Positions 26,125 to 34,640 of a stretch of DNA of 64,000 nucleotides are shown here, piece after piece. The translations under genes and the position numbers were made by a program. The notes below the pieces were generated by a model. That model did not search any database, was not told where the DNA came from, and was given only the letters and a program-made list of their open reading frames with translations. This stretch comes from Dyella_B sp035690825 (lineage in GTDB: Bacteria; Pseudomonadota; Gammaproteobacteria; Xanthomonadales; Rhodanobacteraceae): contig NZ_JBQCHP010000041.1 of assembly GCF_051954575.1 (NCBI RefSeq), positions 1-64,000 of the forward strand, written 5' to 3'. Position 1 is the first letter of the stretch. Every line of letters begins with the position of its first letter.

Positions 26125-26640
26125 TTACGTCGTCGCCAGGGCGATCCAATGGGCGAGATCCCAATGCCCACGCGCCTGCCCGGATGGCGAAGGCAGCACG
26201 AAGACCTTGGTCGAACCGAATGCACGATCCTGCAAGCCGTAGCGCACGTCCGCGCCGAGTACCGCGCGTGCCGCGTGCTTGCTGGTGAAGGCCAGCATGC
26301 CCGGCGCGTGGCGTTCGATCTTGGCCAGCAGCGCGGGTACATCGAACGCATCCCTGGGCAGTTCGTCGTCATTGCCCACGTGGCGCTTGGCCAGGTCGGT
26401 CAGGCCGATGCCGAAGTCGGGCAACAGCGGGAACTCCTGCGGCGCCAGCCGCCGCGGGGTGAGCCCGGCCTGAAACAGCGCGCGCCAGAACATGTTGCCC
26501 GGATGGGCGTAGTAGGCCCCTTCGTGGGCCGAGCGTTTGCCCGCGGCCGTGCCGCAGAACACCAGGCGCAGGCCAGGGCGCAGAACGTCCGGAAGGATCG
26601 GGCGGTCAAAGGGGGCTGAACCGGTTTTGGGCGCGCGCAT
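26125..26640 (-). CDS. Mug/TDG-family uracil-DNA glycosylase-like protein with altered motif 1
   Basis: The 171-residue product resembles the mismatch-specific uracil-DNA glycosylase (Mug) along its length: AYYAHPGNMFWRALFQAG, a PQEF stretch, and a C-terminal VLPSPSGQA loop. In E. coli Mug motif 1 is GINPG with the catalytic Asn18; here the aligned residues 30-34 are GTAAG, so the asparagine is replaced by alanine. It may belong to a variant subfamily with different chemistry or specificity. The ATG at 26640 is chosen; a GTG three codons upstream is possible. It is divergent from rng. Confidence 0.8.
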   Translation of the reverse strand: MRAPKTGSAPFDRPILPDVLRPGLRLVFCGTAAGKRSAHEGAYYAHPGNMFWRALFQAGLTPRRLAPQEFPLLPDFGIGLTDLAKRHVGNDDELPRDAFDVPALLAKIERHAPGMLAFTSKHAARAVLGADVRYGLQDRAFGSTKVFVLPSPSGQARGHWDLAHWIALATT

Positions 26641-26691
26641 GCAGGACACTTTACCGAACTCGGCAGTACAGCAGGAGGCGTGCGCTGCGCA

Positions 26692-26721
26692 TCGACAGTT
26701 CTCTCAGCTAACGGCTATAAA
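26692..26721 (+). promoter_or_regulatory. Probable promoter of rng
   Basis: TCGACA (26692-26697) and TATAAA (26716-26721) are each one base from consensus and 18 bases apart. Transcription would begin near 26728, about 18 bases before the GTG start of rng. Confidence 0.6.
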
Positions 26722-26745
26722 TGCCGGAATGTCTGGGGAATTTAA

Positions 26746-28227
26746 GTGAGCGAAGAAATCCTTATCAATATGACCCCGCGCGAGACCCGGGTCGGCGTGG
26801 TGGAGAACGGCATGCTGCAGGAGCTGCATGTCGAGCGGGCGTCCCGGCGCGGCTACGTCGGCAACGTCTACAAGGGGCGGGTGCAGCGGGTGATGCCCGG
26901 CATGCAGGCGGTGTTCGTCGACATCGGCCTGGAGCGCGCCGCGTTCCTGCACGCCTCGGACATCGTGCGGCCGCCGCTGCCGGAAGGCGCGGACATCGCC
27001 GCCAGCAACGGCAACGGCCACATGCCCTCGATCAGCGAGCTGGTGCACGAGGGCCAGGAGATCGTGGTGCAGGTGGTGAAAGACCCTATCGGCACCAAGG
27101 GCGCGCGACTGTCCACGCATCTGTCGATCCCCTCGCGCTACCTGGTGCTGCTGCCGCATGCGCGCACGCTCGGCATTTCCACGCGCATCGAGGACGACAA
27201 CGAACGCCAGCGCCTGAAGGACGTGCTAACCCCGCTGATCGGGGAGAACCCACTCGGCTACATCGTGCGCACCAATGCCGAAGGGCAATCGGCCGAATCG
27301 CTCGCCTTCGACGTCACCTATCTGGGCAAGGTCTGGCGCGTGGTGCAGGAAAATATCGCCAAGGCGAAAGTGGGTGACCGCGTCTACGAAGAACTGGCGC
27401 TGCCGCTGCGCGCACTGCGCGACCTGCTCAACGATGACATCGAGAAGGTGCGCGTGGATTCGCGCGAAACCTACGAGAAGGTCGCCAAGTTCGTGCACAA
27501 GTTCATGCCGCACCTGGACGATCGCGTGGAGCACTACGCCGGCGAGCGGCCGATCTTCGACCTGTACGGCGTGGAAGACGAAATCCAGCGCGCGCTGCGC
27601 AAGGAAGTGCCGCTCAAATCCGGCGGCTACCTGATCGTCGACCAGACCGAGGCGATGACCACCATCGACGTCAACACCGGCGGTTACCTAGGTACGCGCA
27701 ATCTGGAAGAAACGGTCTACCGCACCAACCTGGAAGCCGCGCAGGCGGCTGCGCGCCAGCTTAGGCTGCGCAACCTGGGCGGCATCATCATCATCGACTT
27801 CATCGACATGACCGATGAAGAGCACAAGCGGCAAGTGATCCGCATGCTGGAAAAAGGCCTGGCGCGCGATCACGCCAAGACCACGGTGTACCCGATGTCG
27901 CCGCTGGGACTGGTGGAAATGACGCGCAAGCGCACCACCGAAAGCCTGGAGCGCCAGCTGTGCGAACCGTGTCCGGCCTGCATGGGGCGCGGCGCGGTGA
28001 AGACAGCCGAAACCGTCACCTACGAAATTTTCCGCGAGATCACCCGCGCCGTGCGGCAGTTCAACGCGCAGAAACTTTTGGTGATGGCGAGCCCCAAAGT
28101 GGTGGGTCGCATTCTCGAAGAAGAATCCACCGCCGTGGCCGAACTGGAAGAGTTCATTTCCAAAAGCATACGCTTCCAGGCGGAGGAGCATTACTCGCAG
28201 GAACAGTTCGATGTTGTATTGCTGTAA
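26746..28227 (+). CDS. rng: Ribonuclease G
   Basis: RNase G is an endonuclease of the RNase E/G family that matures the 5' end of 16S rRNA and degrades some mRNAs. The 493-residue product begins at a GTG after GGGGAA and shows the S1 domain (GYVGNVYKGRVQRVMPGMQA), the catalytic segment (TIDVNTGGYLG with its metal-binding aspartate, and IIIIDFIDMTDEEHKRQV) and the zinc-link cysteines (CEPCPACMGRG). Length is that of RNase G; no RNase E scaffold tail is present. yhdP follows after 36 bases, as in many gammaproteobacteria. Confidence 0.96.
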   Translation: MSEEILINMTPRETRVGVVENGMLQELHVERASRRGYVGNVYKGRVQRVMPGMQAVFVDIGLERAAFLHASDIVRPPLPEGADIAASNGNGHMPSISELVHEGQEIVVQVVKDPIGTKGARLSTHLSIPSRYLVLLPHARTLGISTRIEDDNERQRLKDVLTPLIGENPLGYIVRTNAEGQSAESLAFDVTYLGKVWRVVQENIAKAKVGDRVYEELALPLRALRDLLNDDIEKVRVDSRETYEKVAKFVHKFMPHLDDRVEHYAGERPIFDLYGVEDEIQRALRKEVPLKSGGYLIVDQTEAMTTIDVNTGGYLGTRNLEETVYRTNLEAAQAAARQLRLRNLGGIIIIDFIDMTDEEHKRQVIRMLEKGLARDHAKTTVYPMSPLGLVEMTRKRTTESLERQLCEPCPACMGRGAVKTAETVTYEIFREITRAVRQFNAQKLLVMASPKVVGRILEEESTAVAELEEFISKSIRFQAEEHYSQEQFDVVLL

Positions 28228-28263
28228 TTGTCTTGAGTTCCCTAGCACCGGTGCAGTCCCTGC

Positions 28264-31200
28264 ATGAGCGTGTGGCGGCAAGCATGGATCGGGCGCATGA
28301 CACGCGCGCTTGGCTGGACCTTGGGTGTGGCGTTGATTGCGTTCGCCCTTGCCGCAGCACTCGCACAAGTGTTGCTGCCGCTGCTGGCACGGCATCCGCA
28401 ATGGGTGGCGCAGGAACTCAGCGCCAAGCTGCAGCGCCCGGTGAGCTTTGCGTCGCTGCAGGGGCGCTGGGAGCCATCCGGCCCGCGCTTCGTCATGCAC
28501 GAGGTGGTGTTCGGCCCGGGCGAGGCGAGCAGCACGCCGCTGCACATTCCCGAGGTGGACCTTAAGCTGGATTTCGGCGGCTGGCTGCTGCCCTCGCGGC
28601 ATCTGTTGAACCTGCAGGCCAGCGACCTGGAGCTGGACCTCACGCGTGACACCGATGGCCGCTGGCACATCAACGGCATCGGCAAGGCCGGCGGTACCGA
28701 ACGGCAGAACATTTCGTTTGGCCGTCTATCCGTCGAACTGTGGCTGGACAACCTGCGCGTCAACATCGATGACCAGCTCATCAGCCAGCGCTACACCCTG
28801 CTGGCCGATCAGCTGCGCGTAACGCATCAGGGCAGTCACATCCGCGTGGGCGCGCGCGTGCATCGCATGGGCGCTACCGGCGTACTGCGCGCGGCAGGCT
28901 GGTTCCGCGACGACGGTGCCAGCGGAAAACTGTGGCTCGCCACGCAGAACGCCGATCTGCACGGTCTGCTGACCGGTTTGGACCTGCGCGGCTATGGTGT
29001 GGACAGCGGCCACGGCGATATCGCCGCGTGGATGGACTGGCGCGACAACCGCATCGTGCGCGACCTGTTCCAGCTCAACCTGCGCGACCTGGCCGTACGC
29101 GGCCCTGCAGGCGCCAAGGTCAACGTTGCGCAATTGAACGGCCTGGCCGAGCTCAGCCGGCGTGACGATGGCTATACCGTGCGCTGGGCCGACCATGACG
29201 GCGGCGCGCTGCGCGCGGACGTGGATCACTTCGGCACGCCGCAATCGGACATCAAGGCCGTGGCCAGTCGCCTGCAGCTTGCGCCGCTGCTGCCGTGGCT
29301 CGCCTTGAAACCCGGATTGCCTGCAGGCCAGGCGCAATGGGTCGGCACGGGACAGCCGCACGGTCTGATCGAGCGCGCCACGTTCCATTGGAACAGTGCC
29401 GCGCAAGAGCGAACGCTGGACGTGGCGTTCAGCGATCTCGGCATCCAGTCGGTCGGCAAGGCGCCGGGGCTTGACCATCTGCATGGCGAAGTGCGCAGCG
29501 ATGCGCAAGCCACGTCGCTGGAGCTGCCGGCGCAAGCGGTCACGATCAGCATGCCGCATACATTCCGCAAACCGTTCGTGATGAGCCGGCTGGCCGGCAC
29601 GATCGCCGCATGGCGCGACGACGACGCCACCCACATCGGCTTGGCGGATCTGGATTTCGAAGGCGAGGGTTATGGCGGCAATGCGCAGGGCGAAATCGCC
29701 ATGCCGAGCGATGGCGGACGTCCATTCCTGGATGTCTATCTCGCGCTGACGCACGCGGACGTCGTCGCAGCCAAACTGTTCTGGCCGATCGACTCACTGA
29801 ACCCTCATGCCGTCGACTGGCTGGACCAGGCGTTCGTCAGCGGCCATATCGACGACGCCGCCGTGCTGGTGCGCGGCAGCCTGGCGAACTGGCCGTTCCA
29901 TCACAACGAAGGCCGCTTCGAGGCGCACGCCAACATCAACGATCTCACCTTGAGTTACGGCAAAAGCTGGCCGGTGGCCGAGCACGTACAAGCAGTGGCC
30001 AGCTTCACCGACATGGGCATGCTGGTTGAAGCCAACAGCGGCGATTCGCTGGGCGTGAAGATGAATCGCGCGGTGGCGGTGATTCCGGAACTCGGCCACA
30101 CCACGCTCGACCTCAACGTGAGCGGCGAGGGCAATGCGTCGGACCTGCTCAACTTCGTCGCCAACAGCCCGATCGGCAACAAGCATGCGGACGTGCTGGC
30201 CAAGTTGAAGCTGGGCGGTACCGGCAACTTCGATTTCCATTTGTCGCTGCCGATGAAGGACATGCACGACTTCCTGCTCAACGGTACCGCGCAATTGAAG
30301 GATGTCGATCTCAACATGGAAGAATCGCATCTGCAGCTGGACAAGCTCAGCGGTCCGGCCACGTTCGATGCGCACGGTTTTCATGCCGGCCCGCTGGCGG
30401 GAGGATTCCATGGCGAACCGTCGCAAGTGGAGCTGGCCGTGGCCGGCGCCACCGGCGATCCGAACGTGGTGATGACGGCCAAGCTCGACGGCAACTTCCC
30501 CGTGCAGGAGCTGCTGCAGGGCTATCCGCAATTGAACTGGCTGGGCGAAGTGGCCGACGGCCGTAGCGCGTTCTCCATCGGCTACCGGATTGCGCGCACC
30601 GGCACGGGCAGTCCGGACGTGCAAACGCTGAGCATCGATTCGCCGCTCTCCGGCGTGGCGCTGAACTTCCCGGTGCCGTTGAACAAGGCGGCTGACGACA
30701 GCTTGCCGCTGCATGTCACGCTGGGCTTGCCCACAGCCGGCGCCGAGATGCAGGTATCGATCGGTTCGGTCGTGCGGGGCCGCCTGCGCTTGCCCAACGG
30801 TGAGCAGTCGCCGCTGGCCGCCACTTTCGCCTTCGGTGACCAGATGCCCGATGGGCTTCCAGCGCAAGGCATGCGCATTCGCGGCGACGCGCCGCAACTG
30901 GACGTGACCGGCTGGATCAAGCATTCCATCGCCGGCAGCAGCGGCGGCAAGGGTATGAGCCTGGAGACGATCGACGTCACCACCGAACACGCCGAAGTGT
31001 TCGGTCGCGATTTCGCACAGATGCATGTCACCGCCGCTCCAAAAGCCGACACACTGGAACTGGACGTGGACAGCGCTTCGGCATCCGGCCACTTCAGCGT
31101 GCCTACGGTGGATTTGAACAAGCGCGGCATCACCGCACGGCTGCAGCGCATGTATTGGCCCAAGCAACCGACCGCGCCGGCCAAGAAGCCTGGGGAAGCG

Positions 31201-32124
31201 CCGGTTCCCATACCGGTGACCGATCCGGCCAACACCGGCATCGATCCGCATACCATTCCGCCGCTGCATTTCTGGGCGCACGATCTGCGCCTGGACGAGG
31301 CCAAGCTCGGCGAGGCGCGCCTGGAAACCTGGCCGACGCCCGATGGCATGCATATCGACCAGCTTTCCACCCAATCGCGCAGCGTGCAGGTCAACGGCAG
31401 CGGCGATTGGAATGGCACGCCCACCCACAGCAGCACGCACCTGCGCGTGGATTTCGGCGCAGGCAATCTTGGCGACATGCTGACCGCATTCGGTTATGCA
31501 GGCATTTTCGACGGCGGCAAGACGAAGGCGCAGCTCAACGCCACCTGGCCCGGGGGTCCGTGGGCATTCGAGCTGGGCAATATGGAAGGCACGCTCGGGG
31601 TCGACGTTACCAATGGCAATATTCCCAAAGCCTCGCCAGGCGTAGGCCGCCTGTTCGGCCTGGCATCGATTGCGGATCTGCCGCGCCGCCTGTCGTTCGA
31701 TTTCAACGACGTGTTCGGCAAGGGCTTCGGCTTCGACTCGATCAAAGGTGATTTCAAGCTCGGCAACGGCAACGCCTATACCGACAACTTGAAGATCCAC
31801 GGCCCTGCCGCGGAAATTCGCGTCACCGGCCGCACCGGTTTGCGCAACAAGGATTACGACCAGCAGATGGTGGTGATCCCGCACATCGGCAACAGCCTTC
31901 CGATCGTAGGTGCCGTGGTGGGCGGCCCGATCGGTGCAGCAGCGGGCCTGGCAGTGCAGACGGTGCTGGGGAAGGGTCTCAATCACGCGGTGACCCAGCG
32001 CTATCACGTCACGGGAAGCTGGGATAAACCGGTGATTACATCGACGGGATCTCCGCCATCGGCGGCGCCGGCGAGCAGTGCTTCTTCAGCGCAGCCGGCG
32101 GCGGCTTCGAGTGCTGCACATTAG
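28264..32124 (+). CDS. yhdP: YhdP-type AsmA-like envelope protein
   Basis: YhdP is a large periplasm-spanning protein of the AsmA-like family thought to carry phospholipids from inner to outer membrane together with TamB and YdbH. The 1286-residue product has one N-terminal membrane segment (about residues 14-36) and a long beta-rich periplasmic body, ending in an AsmA-like C-terminal region with NLKIHGPAAEIRVTGRTGL. The last 30 residues are low-complexity Ala/Ser/Pro. The rng-yhdP pairing supports the call. In related genomes tldD follows closely; here about 2.5 kb intervenes. Confidence 0.9.
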   Translation: MSVWRQAWIGRMTRALGWTLGVALIAFALAAALAQVLLPLLARHPQWVAQELSAKLQRPVSFASLQGRWEPSGPRFVMHEVVFGPGEASSTPLHIPEVDLKLDFGGWLLPSRHLLNLQASDLELDLTRDTDGRWHINGIGKAGGTERQNISFGRLSVELWLDNLRVNIDDQLISQRYTLLADQLRVTHQGSHIRVGARVHRMGATGVLRAAGWFRDDGASGKLWLATQNADLHGLLTGLDLRGYGVDSGHGDIAAWMDWRDNRIVRDLFQLNLRDLAVRGPAGAKVNVAQLNGLAELSRRDDGYTVRWADHDGGALRADVDHFGTPQSDIKAVASRLQLAPLLPWLALKPGLPAGQAQWVGTGQPHGLIERATFHWNSAAQERTLDVAFSDLGIQSVGKAPGLDHLHGEVRSDAQATSLELPAQAVTISMPHTFRKPFVMSRLAGTIAAWRDDDATHIGLADLDFEGEGYGGNAQGEIAMPSDGGRPFLDVYLALTHADVVAAKLFWPIDSLNPHAVDWLDQAFVSGHIDDAAVLVRGSLANWPFHHNEGRFEAHANINDLTLSYGKSWPVAEHVQAVASFTDMGMLVEANSGDSLGVKMNRAVAVIPELGHTTLDLNVSGEGNASDLLNFVANSPIGNKHADVLAKLKLGGTGNFDFHLSLPMKDMHDFLLNGTAQLKDVDLNMEESHLQLDKLSGPATFDAHGFHAGPLAGGFHGEPSQVELAVAGATGDPNVVMTAKLDGNFPVQELLQGYPQLNWLGEVADGRSAFSIGYRIARTGTGSPDVQTLSIDSPLSGVALNFPVPLNKAADDSLPLHVTLGLPTAGAEMQVSIGSVVRGRLRLPNGEQSPLAATFAFGDQMPDGLPAQGMRIRGDAPQLDVTGWIKHSIAGSSGGKGMSLETIDVTTEHAEVFGRDFAQMHVTAAPKADTLELDVDSASASGHFSVPTVDLNKRGITARLQRMYWPKQPTAPAKKPGEAPVPIPVTDPANTGIDPHTIPPLHFWAHDLRLDEAKLGEARLETWPTPDGMHIDQLSTQSRSVQVNGSGDWNGTPTHSSTHLRVDFGAGNLGDMLTAFGYAGIFDGGKTKAQLNATWPGGPWAFELGNMEGTLGVDVTNGNIPKASPGVGRLFGLASIADLPRRLSFDFNDVFGKGFGFDSIKGDFKLGNGNAYTDNLKIHGPAAEIRVTGRTGLRNKDYDQQMVVIPHIGNSLPIVGAVVGGPIGAAAGLAVQTVLGKGLNHAVTQRYHVTGSWDKPVITSTGSPPSAAPASSASSAQPAAASSAAH

Positions 32125-32141
32125 GCAGTTAGCTGTTCATT

Positions 32142-32241
32142 CGTAGATTGGGTTACCCCGGACTTGATCGGGACAACCCAACGATGTCGCGTCGAACGTG
32201 TCGGGTTATCCCCAGATCAAGTCCGGAGTAATCCAACTACG
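32142..32241. repeat. GTAGG inverted repeat, copy 3 (long, imperfect)
   Basis: A 100-base inverted repeat begins CGTAGATTGGGTTACCCCGG and ends in the near-complement GGAGTAATCCAACTACG, with a second, inner pair of arms (GGGACAACCCAACG region). It seems to be a diverged, doubled form of the unit seen at 36164-36210. Confidence 0.8.
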
Positions 32242-32405
32242 CGCGCGCTACGAAAGCGCATTGCTGTCCGGGGGAATCAGACCGTGCCGACGCCGCTAGG
32301 CTTGCCGAAAGTGCGTGCAAATACCAAACCAAAGCCGCTCAAGACGTTGCAATTCGCCGGCCCGAAGTAAATCTCTTAAATAACTTCACCCGCTATACAC
32401 GCAGG

Positions 32406-32451
32406 CCGGCGTAAAGCGCCGGGCTGGATATCTGCCAGCAGGCAATATCCA
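32406..32451 (+). promoter_or_regulatory. Tandem hairpins upstream of the secreted protein gene
   Basis: The first stem is CCGGCG/CGCCGG (32406-32411 with 32417-32422, loop TAAAG). The second is TGGATAT plus TGCC (32425-32436) paired with GGCA plus ATATCCA (32441-32451), loop AGCA and one bulged base. A polypurine AGGAGGGAGG follows at once. No T run, so this is not a standard terminator. It does not match the c-di-GMP riboswitch or another class I can name. Confidence 0.5.
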
Positions 32452-32467
32452 GGAGGGAGGTCGAATC

Positions 32468-32524
32468 ATGGCTGCGGGCATCGCAGTGTTCGATTCAACA
32501 AGCTTGCCAAGGTACGGCCTTTGA
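32468..32524 (+). CDS. 18-residue mini-ORF with strong ribosome binding site
   Basis: The ATG at 32468 follows AGGAGGGAGG by seven bases, one of the strongest Shine-Dalgarno sequences in the window. It encodes MAAGIAVFDSTSLPRYGL and then stops. It lies between the tandem hairpins and the secreted protein gene 48 bases downstream, so it could be a leader peptide or a small secreted or signalling peptide. It has no recognised relatives and may not be translated. Confidence 0.4.
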   Translation: MAAGIAVFDSTSLPRYGL

Positions 32525-32572
32525 CGATTCATGAGTGTGTTTCGCGTTTCCTGTCATTAGGAGGATGAAGGT

Positions 32573-33130
32573 ATGTACGTGACAAAAACACGCGGCTTCG
32601 CGACGAAGCTTGGAACGACTTTGACTGTGTTGATTTTGTCCCTTATTGCAGTGGGAATGCCTGCAGCGCCGGTACGGGCTCAGGGCAGTGAGCCACTGCT
32701 CGAGTGCGTTGGCACACACACAGCAACGTATTCGCCAGGAGTTACATCTACACCTCAGAGCGTAACTGTTTCTGCCAAGAATCTGTTTGTATGTCCCTTG
32801 TCTTTGGTTGGGACTGCATCATATGAAACGACGTTTACCAGCTCGCTATCGTGTGATTCGCTGCTACAGCAGACGCCTTTTACAACCCGCAAAATTAATT
32901 GGGGTGACGGCGAAACTAGTACTGCTCAATTGAGCCAGACTGGCAGCAACATTAATGGTACCTTTGTCGTAACCCTACAGGGGAAGATCACTGCTGGGCT
33001 TTATGAAGGGAATAACGTCGTAATCACAGTGACCGATGTGAATCTGCTCGCAACGTTGCAAAATGATTGCGCATCTTCTGGCGTAACAAGTTCTGGCGGA
33101 CCGTCGACACTGACCATCACCCCGATCTAG
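32573..33130 (+). CDS. Secreted protein of unknown function, AT-richer than neighbours
   Basis: The 185-residue product has a clear signal peptide (about residues 1-36, ending APVRA) and a mature part rich in Ser, Thr, Val and Gly that looks all-beta. Four cysteines in the mature part (in LLEC, LFVC, SLSC and QNDC) could form two disulfides. It starts at an ATG eight bases after AGGAGG. Codon use is visibly AT-richer than that of its neighbours, which suggests acquisition by transfer. It resembles small secreted proteins of actinobacteria in texture, but I do not recognise a named family. A GTAAGGCAGCC/GGCTGCCTTAC hairpin follows the gene. Confidence 0.75.
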   Translation: MYVTKTRGFATKLGTTLTVLILSLIAVGMPAAPVRAQGSEPLLECVGTHTATYSPGVTSTPQSVTVSAKNLFVCPLSLVGTASYETTFTSSLSCDSLLQQTPFTTRKINWGDGETSTAQLSQTGSNINGTFVVTLQGKITAGLYEGNNVVITVTDVNLLATLQNDCASSGVTSSGGPSTLTITPI

Positions 33131-33146
33131 TAGTTGGACTCTGTCT

Positions 33147-33172
33147 GTAAGGCAGCCAAGCGGCTGCCTTAC
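33147..33172 (+). terminator. Hairpin after the secreted protein gene
   Basis: An 11-bp perfect stem (33147-33157 with 33162-33172, loop AAGC) lies 16 bases after the stop codon. No T run follows, so efficiency as a terminator is uncertain. Confidence 0.5.
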
Positions 33173-33234
33173 ACTGGATAAACTGGTCATTGCCCCAGTG
33201 GGATCTTCCATGCCGGCGACGCCCGCAGGCAGCG

Positions 33235-33313
33235 CGTAGGTTGGGTTAGCGCAGCGTAACCCAACGATGCCGCCTTGAACGTGTTGGGTTACGCTGCGCT
33301 AACCCAACCTACG
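33235..33313. repeat. GTAGG inverted repeat, copy 4
   Basis: Perfect 31-bp arms (33235-33265 and 33283-33313) begin CGTAGGTTGGGTTAGCGCAG, each with an inner GGGTTA...TAACCC palindrome, and enclose 17 bases. It lies between convergent genes, five bases before the TAG stop of the hydroxylase gene. Confidence 0.9.
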
Positions 33314-33317
33314 CACG

Positions 33318-34499
33318 CTACTTGCCGCGAAACGGAAACAACTGCTGCCGCACAAAACCATCCGGCATGTAGTCACCGACTACGCCGTACTGCTCGGGAA
33401 ATTTCTTCTTCGACTTCACCGCCGTGCCGAACAGGTAATCGAGAAACGCATAATGCGCCGCGTAATTGCGATCGATGGCCTCGTCATCGGACGCATGATG
33501 CCAATGATGGAAATCCGGCGTCACCAGCACGTACTTCAGCGGCCCCCACGGCAGATGCACGTTGGCGTGATTGAACACCGCCTGGAAGCCGACCACGATG
33601 ATGTAGGCGTTCATCACGCCTTCGCTGAAGCCAAGCACATACAGCGGCGCGAGCACGCACACGCGGGTGGCGATCAGCTCCAGCATGTGCTGGCGCGAGC
33701 CGGCCAGCCAGTCCATGGTTTTCACGCTGTGGTGTACGGCGTGGAAGCGCCACAGGAACGGCACTTCGTGATAGGCGCGATGCGTCCAGTACTGCGCCAG
33801 GTCGGCCGCCAGGATGCAAAGCAGCAATTGCGGCAGGAACGAAATATGTTGCACGTATTGCTGGAACGTACTGCTGAGCAAGCGGCCGAACAAATGATGC
33901 AGCAGAAAGTTCACGGTCAGCAGGGCGAGGCCGACAATGAAATGATTGACCGCGAAGTGTTTGAGATCGGTCTGCCGTTCCTTGCGAAAAACGGTCTGCC
34001 CTTTGTACAGCGGGAACAGTTTTTCGATCACCACGAAGATCAGCGTGGAACCGAGCAGATCCAGGATGAACCAGTCCAGCCCGATGTACGGCGTGTGATC
34101 GGGAAAACTGCCGACCGGCACACGCGATCCGCCCAGCGCGGTGGCGAGCACGACGAAGCCGAACGCGACGATGCTGATCTCGCGCCGACGTCCCAGGATC
34201 ACATTGGCCAGGGACAGCCCGCCCGCCACCAGCAAACCCACCAGCAGCAACTGGCGCAGCACATCCACTGAATATTTGTGCCGCAGGTCCGGCGTGGTCA
34301 GGTATTGCGGAAAATGGAAGGCCAGCACCGCAAGCAGGCACAGGATGCCCAGCGACAGCGCGATGACGCTGCTGACCGTTCCTTGCCCGGGCTTCAGCTC
34401 GCCGCTGCTGCGCAACAGCTCACGGGTTTCCTCGACCGGCGTCTTGAGGGTGCGGTCGATCAGTTTTTCCAGCAATTCCGGCTTCGGTATATCAGTCAT
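33318..34499 (-). CDS. Membrane fatty acid hydroxylase / sterol desaturase family protein
   Basis: The 393-residue product has several membrane segments and the three histidine clusters that bind the diiron centre in this family: HRAYH at 240-244, HAVHH at 253-257 and HHWHH at 331-335, with a further NHANVH at 310-315. It probably hydroxylates or desaturates a lipid in the membrane; the substrate is not known. The first 180 residues, with four or five extra hydrophobic segments, are a long extension before the catalytic part. It is divergent from tldD and lies inside the otherwise conserved yhdP-tldD interval. Confidence 0.85.
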   Translation of the reverse strand: MTDIPKPELLEKLIDRTLKTPVEETRELLRSSGELKPGQGTVSSVIALSLGILCLLAVLAFHFPQYLTTPDLRHKYSVDVLRQLLLVGLLVAGGLSLANVILGRRREISIVAFGFVVLATALGGSRVPVGSFPDHTPYIGLDWFILDLLGSTLIFVVIEKLFPLYKGQTVFRKERQTDLKHFAVNHFIVGLALLTVNFLLHHLFGRLLSSTFQQYVQHISFLPQLLLCILAADLAQYWTHRAYHEVPFLWRFHAVHHSVKTMDWLAGSRQHMLELIATRVCVLAPLYVLGFSEGVMNAYIIVVGFQAVFNHANVHLPWGPLKYVLVTPDFHHWHHASDDEAIDRNYAAHYAFLDYLFGTAVKSKKKFPEQYGVVGDYMPDGFVRQQLFPFRGK

Positions 34500-34640
34500 G
34501 GTGTTCCTTCACAGCGCTCGTTGGCGGGCAGCCAATGGTGGTCATCCTAACGTATCGTCGACCGCGCGCCGCATGGGTTTTAAACTGCCCCGTGCAACCC
34601 CAGATTGACCAGACCGATTCCACCAAGCGGGCCACCCTTC

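Larger units (their letters stand above)
32125..32572 (+). other. Intergenic region with GTAGG repeat, tandem hairpins and an 18-codon ORF
   Basis: No ordinary gene is seen between yhdP and the secreted protein. The stretch holds a GTAGG repeat (32142-32241), a pair of strong hairpins (32406-32451) and a mini-ORF with a very strong ribosome binding site (32468-32524), listed separately. A 68-codon frame at 32164-32370 runs through the repeat and has no supporting features. Confidence 0.6.

Noticed and set aside
29794..32007. 737-codon frame antisense to yhdP
   Set aside because: Long antisense frames are common at this GC content. The translation is repetitive His/Arg/Gln-rich and yhdP on the plus strand is clear.
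32164..32370. 68-codon frame upstream of the secreted protein
   Set aside because: It begins inside a GTAGG repeat and has no ribosome binding site; composition is not protein-like.
32395..32470. Cyclic di-GMP riboswitch upstream of the secreted protein
   Set aside because: The conserved sequence blocks of the GEMM class are absent; only two simple hairpins are present.
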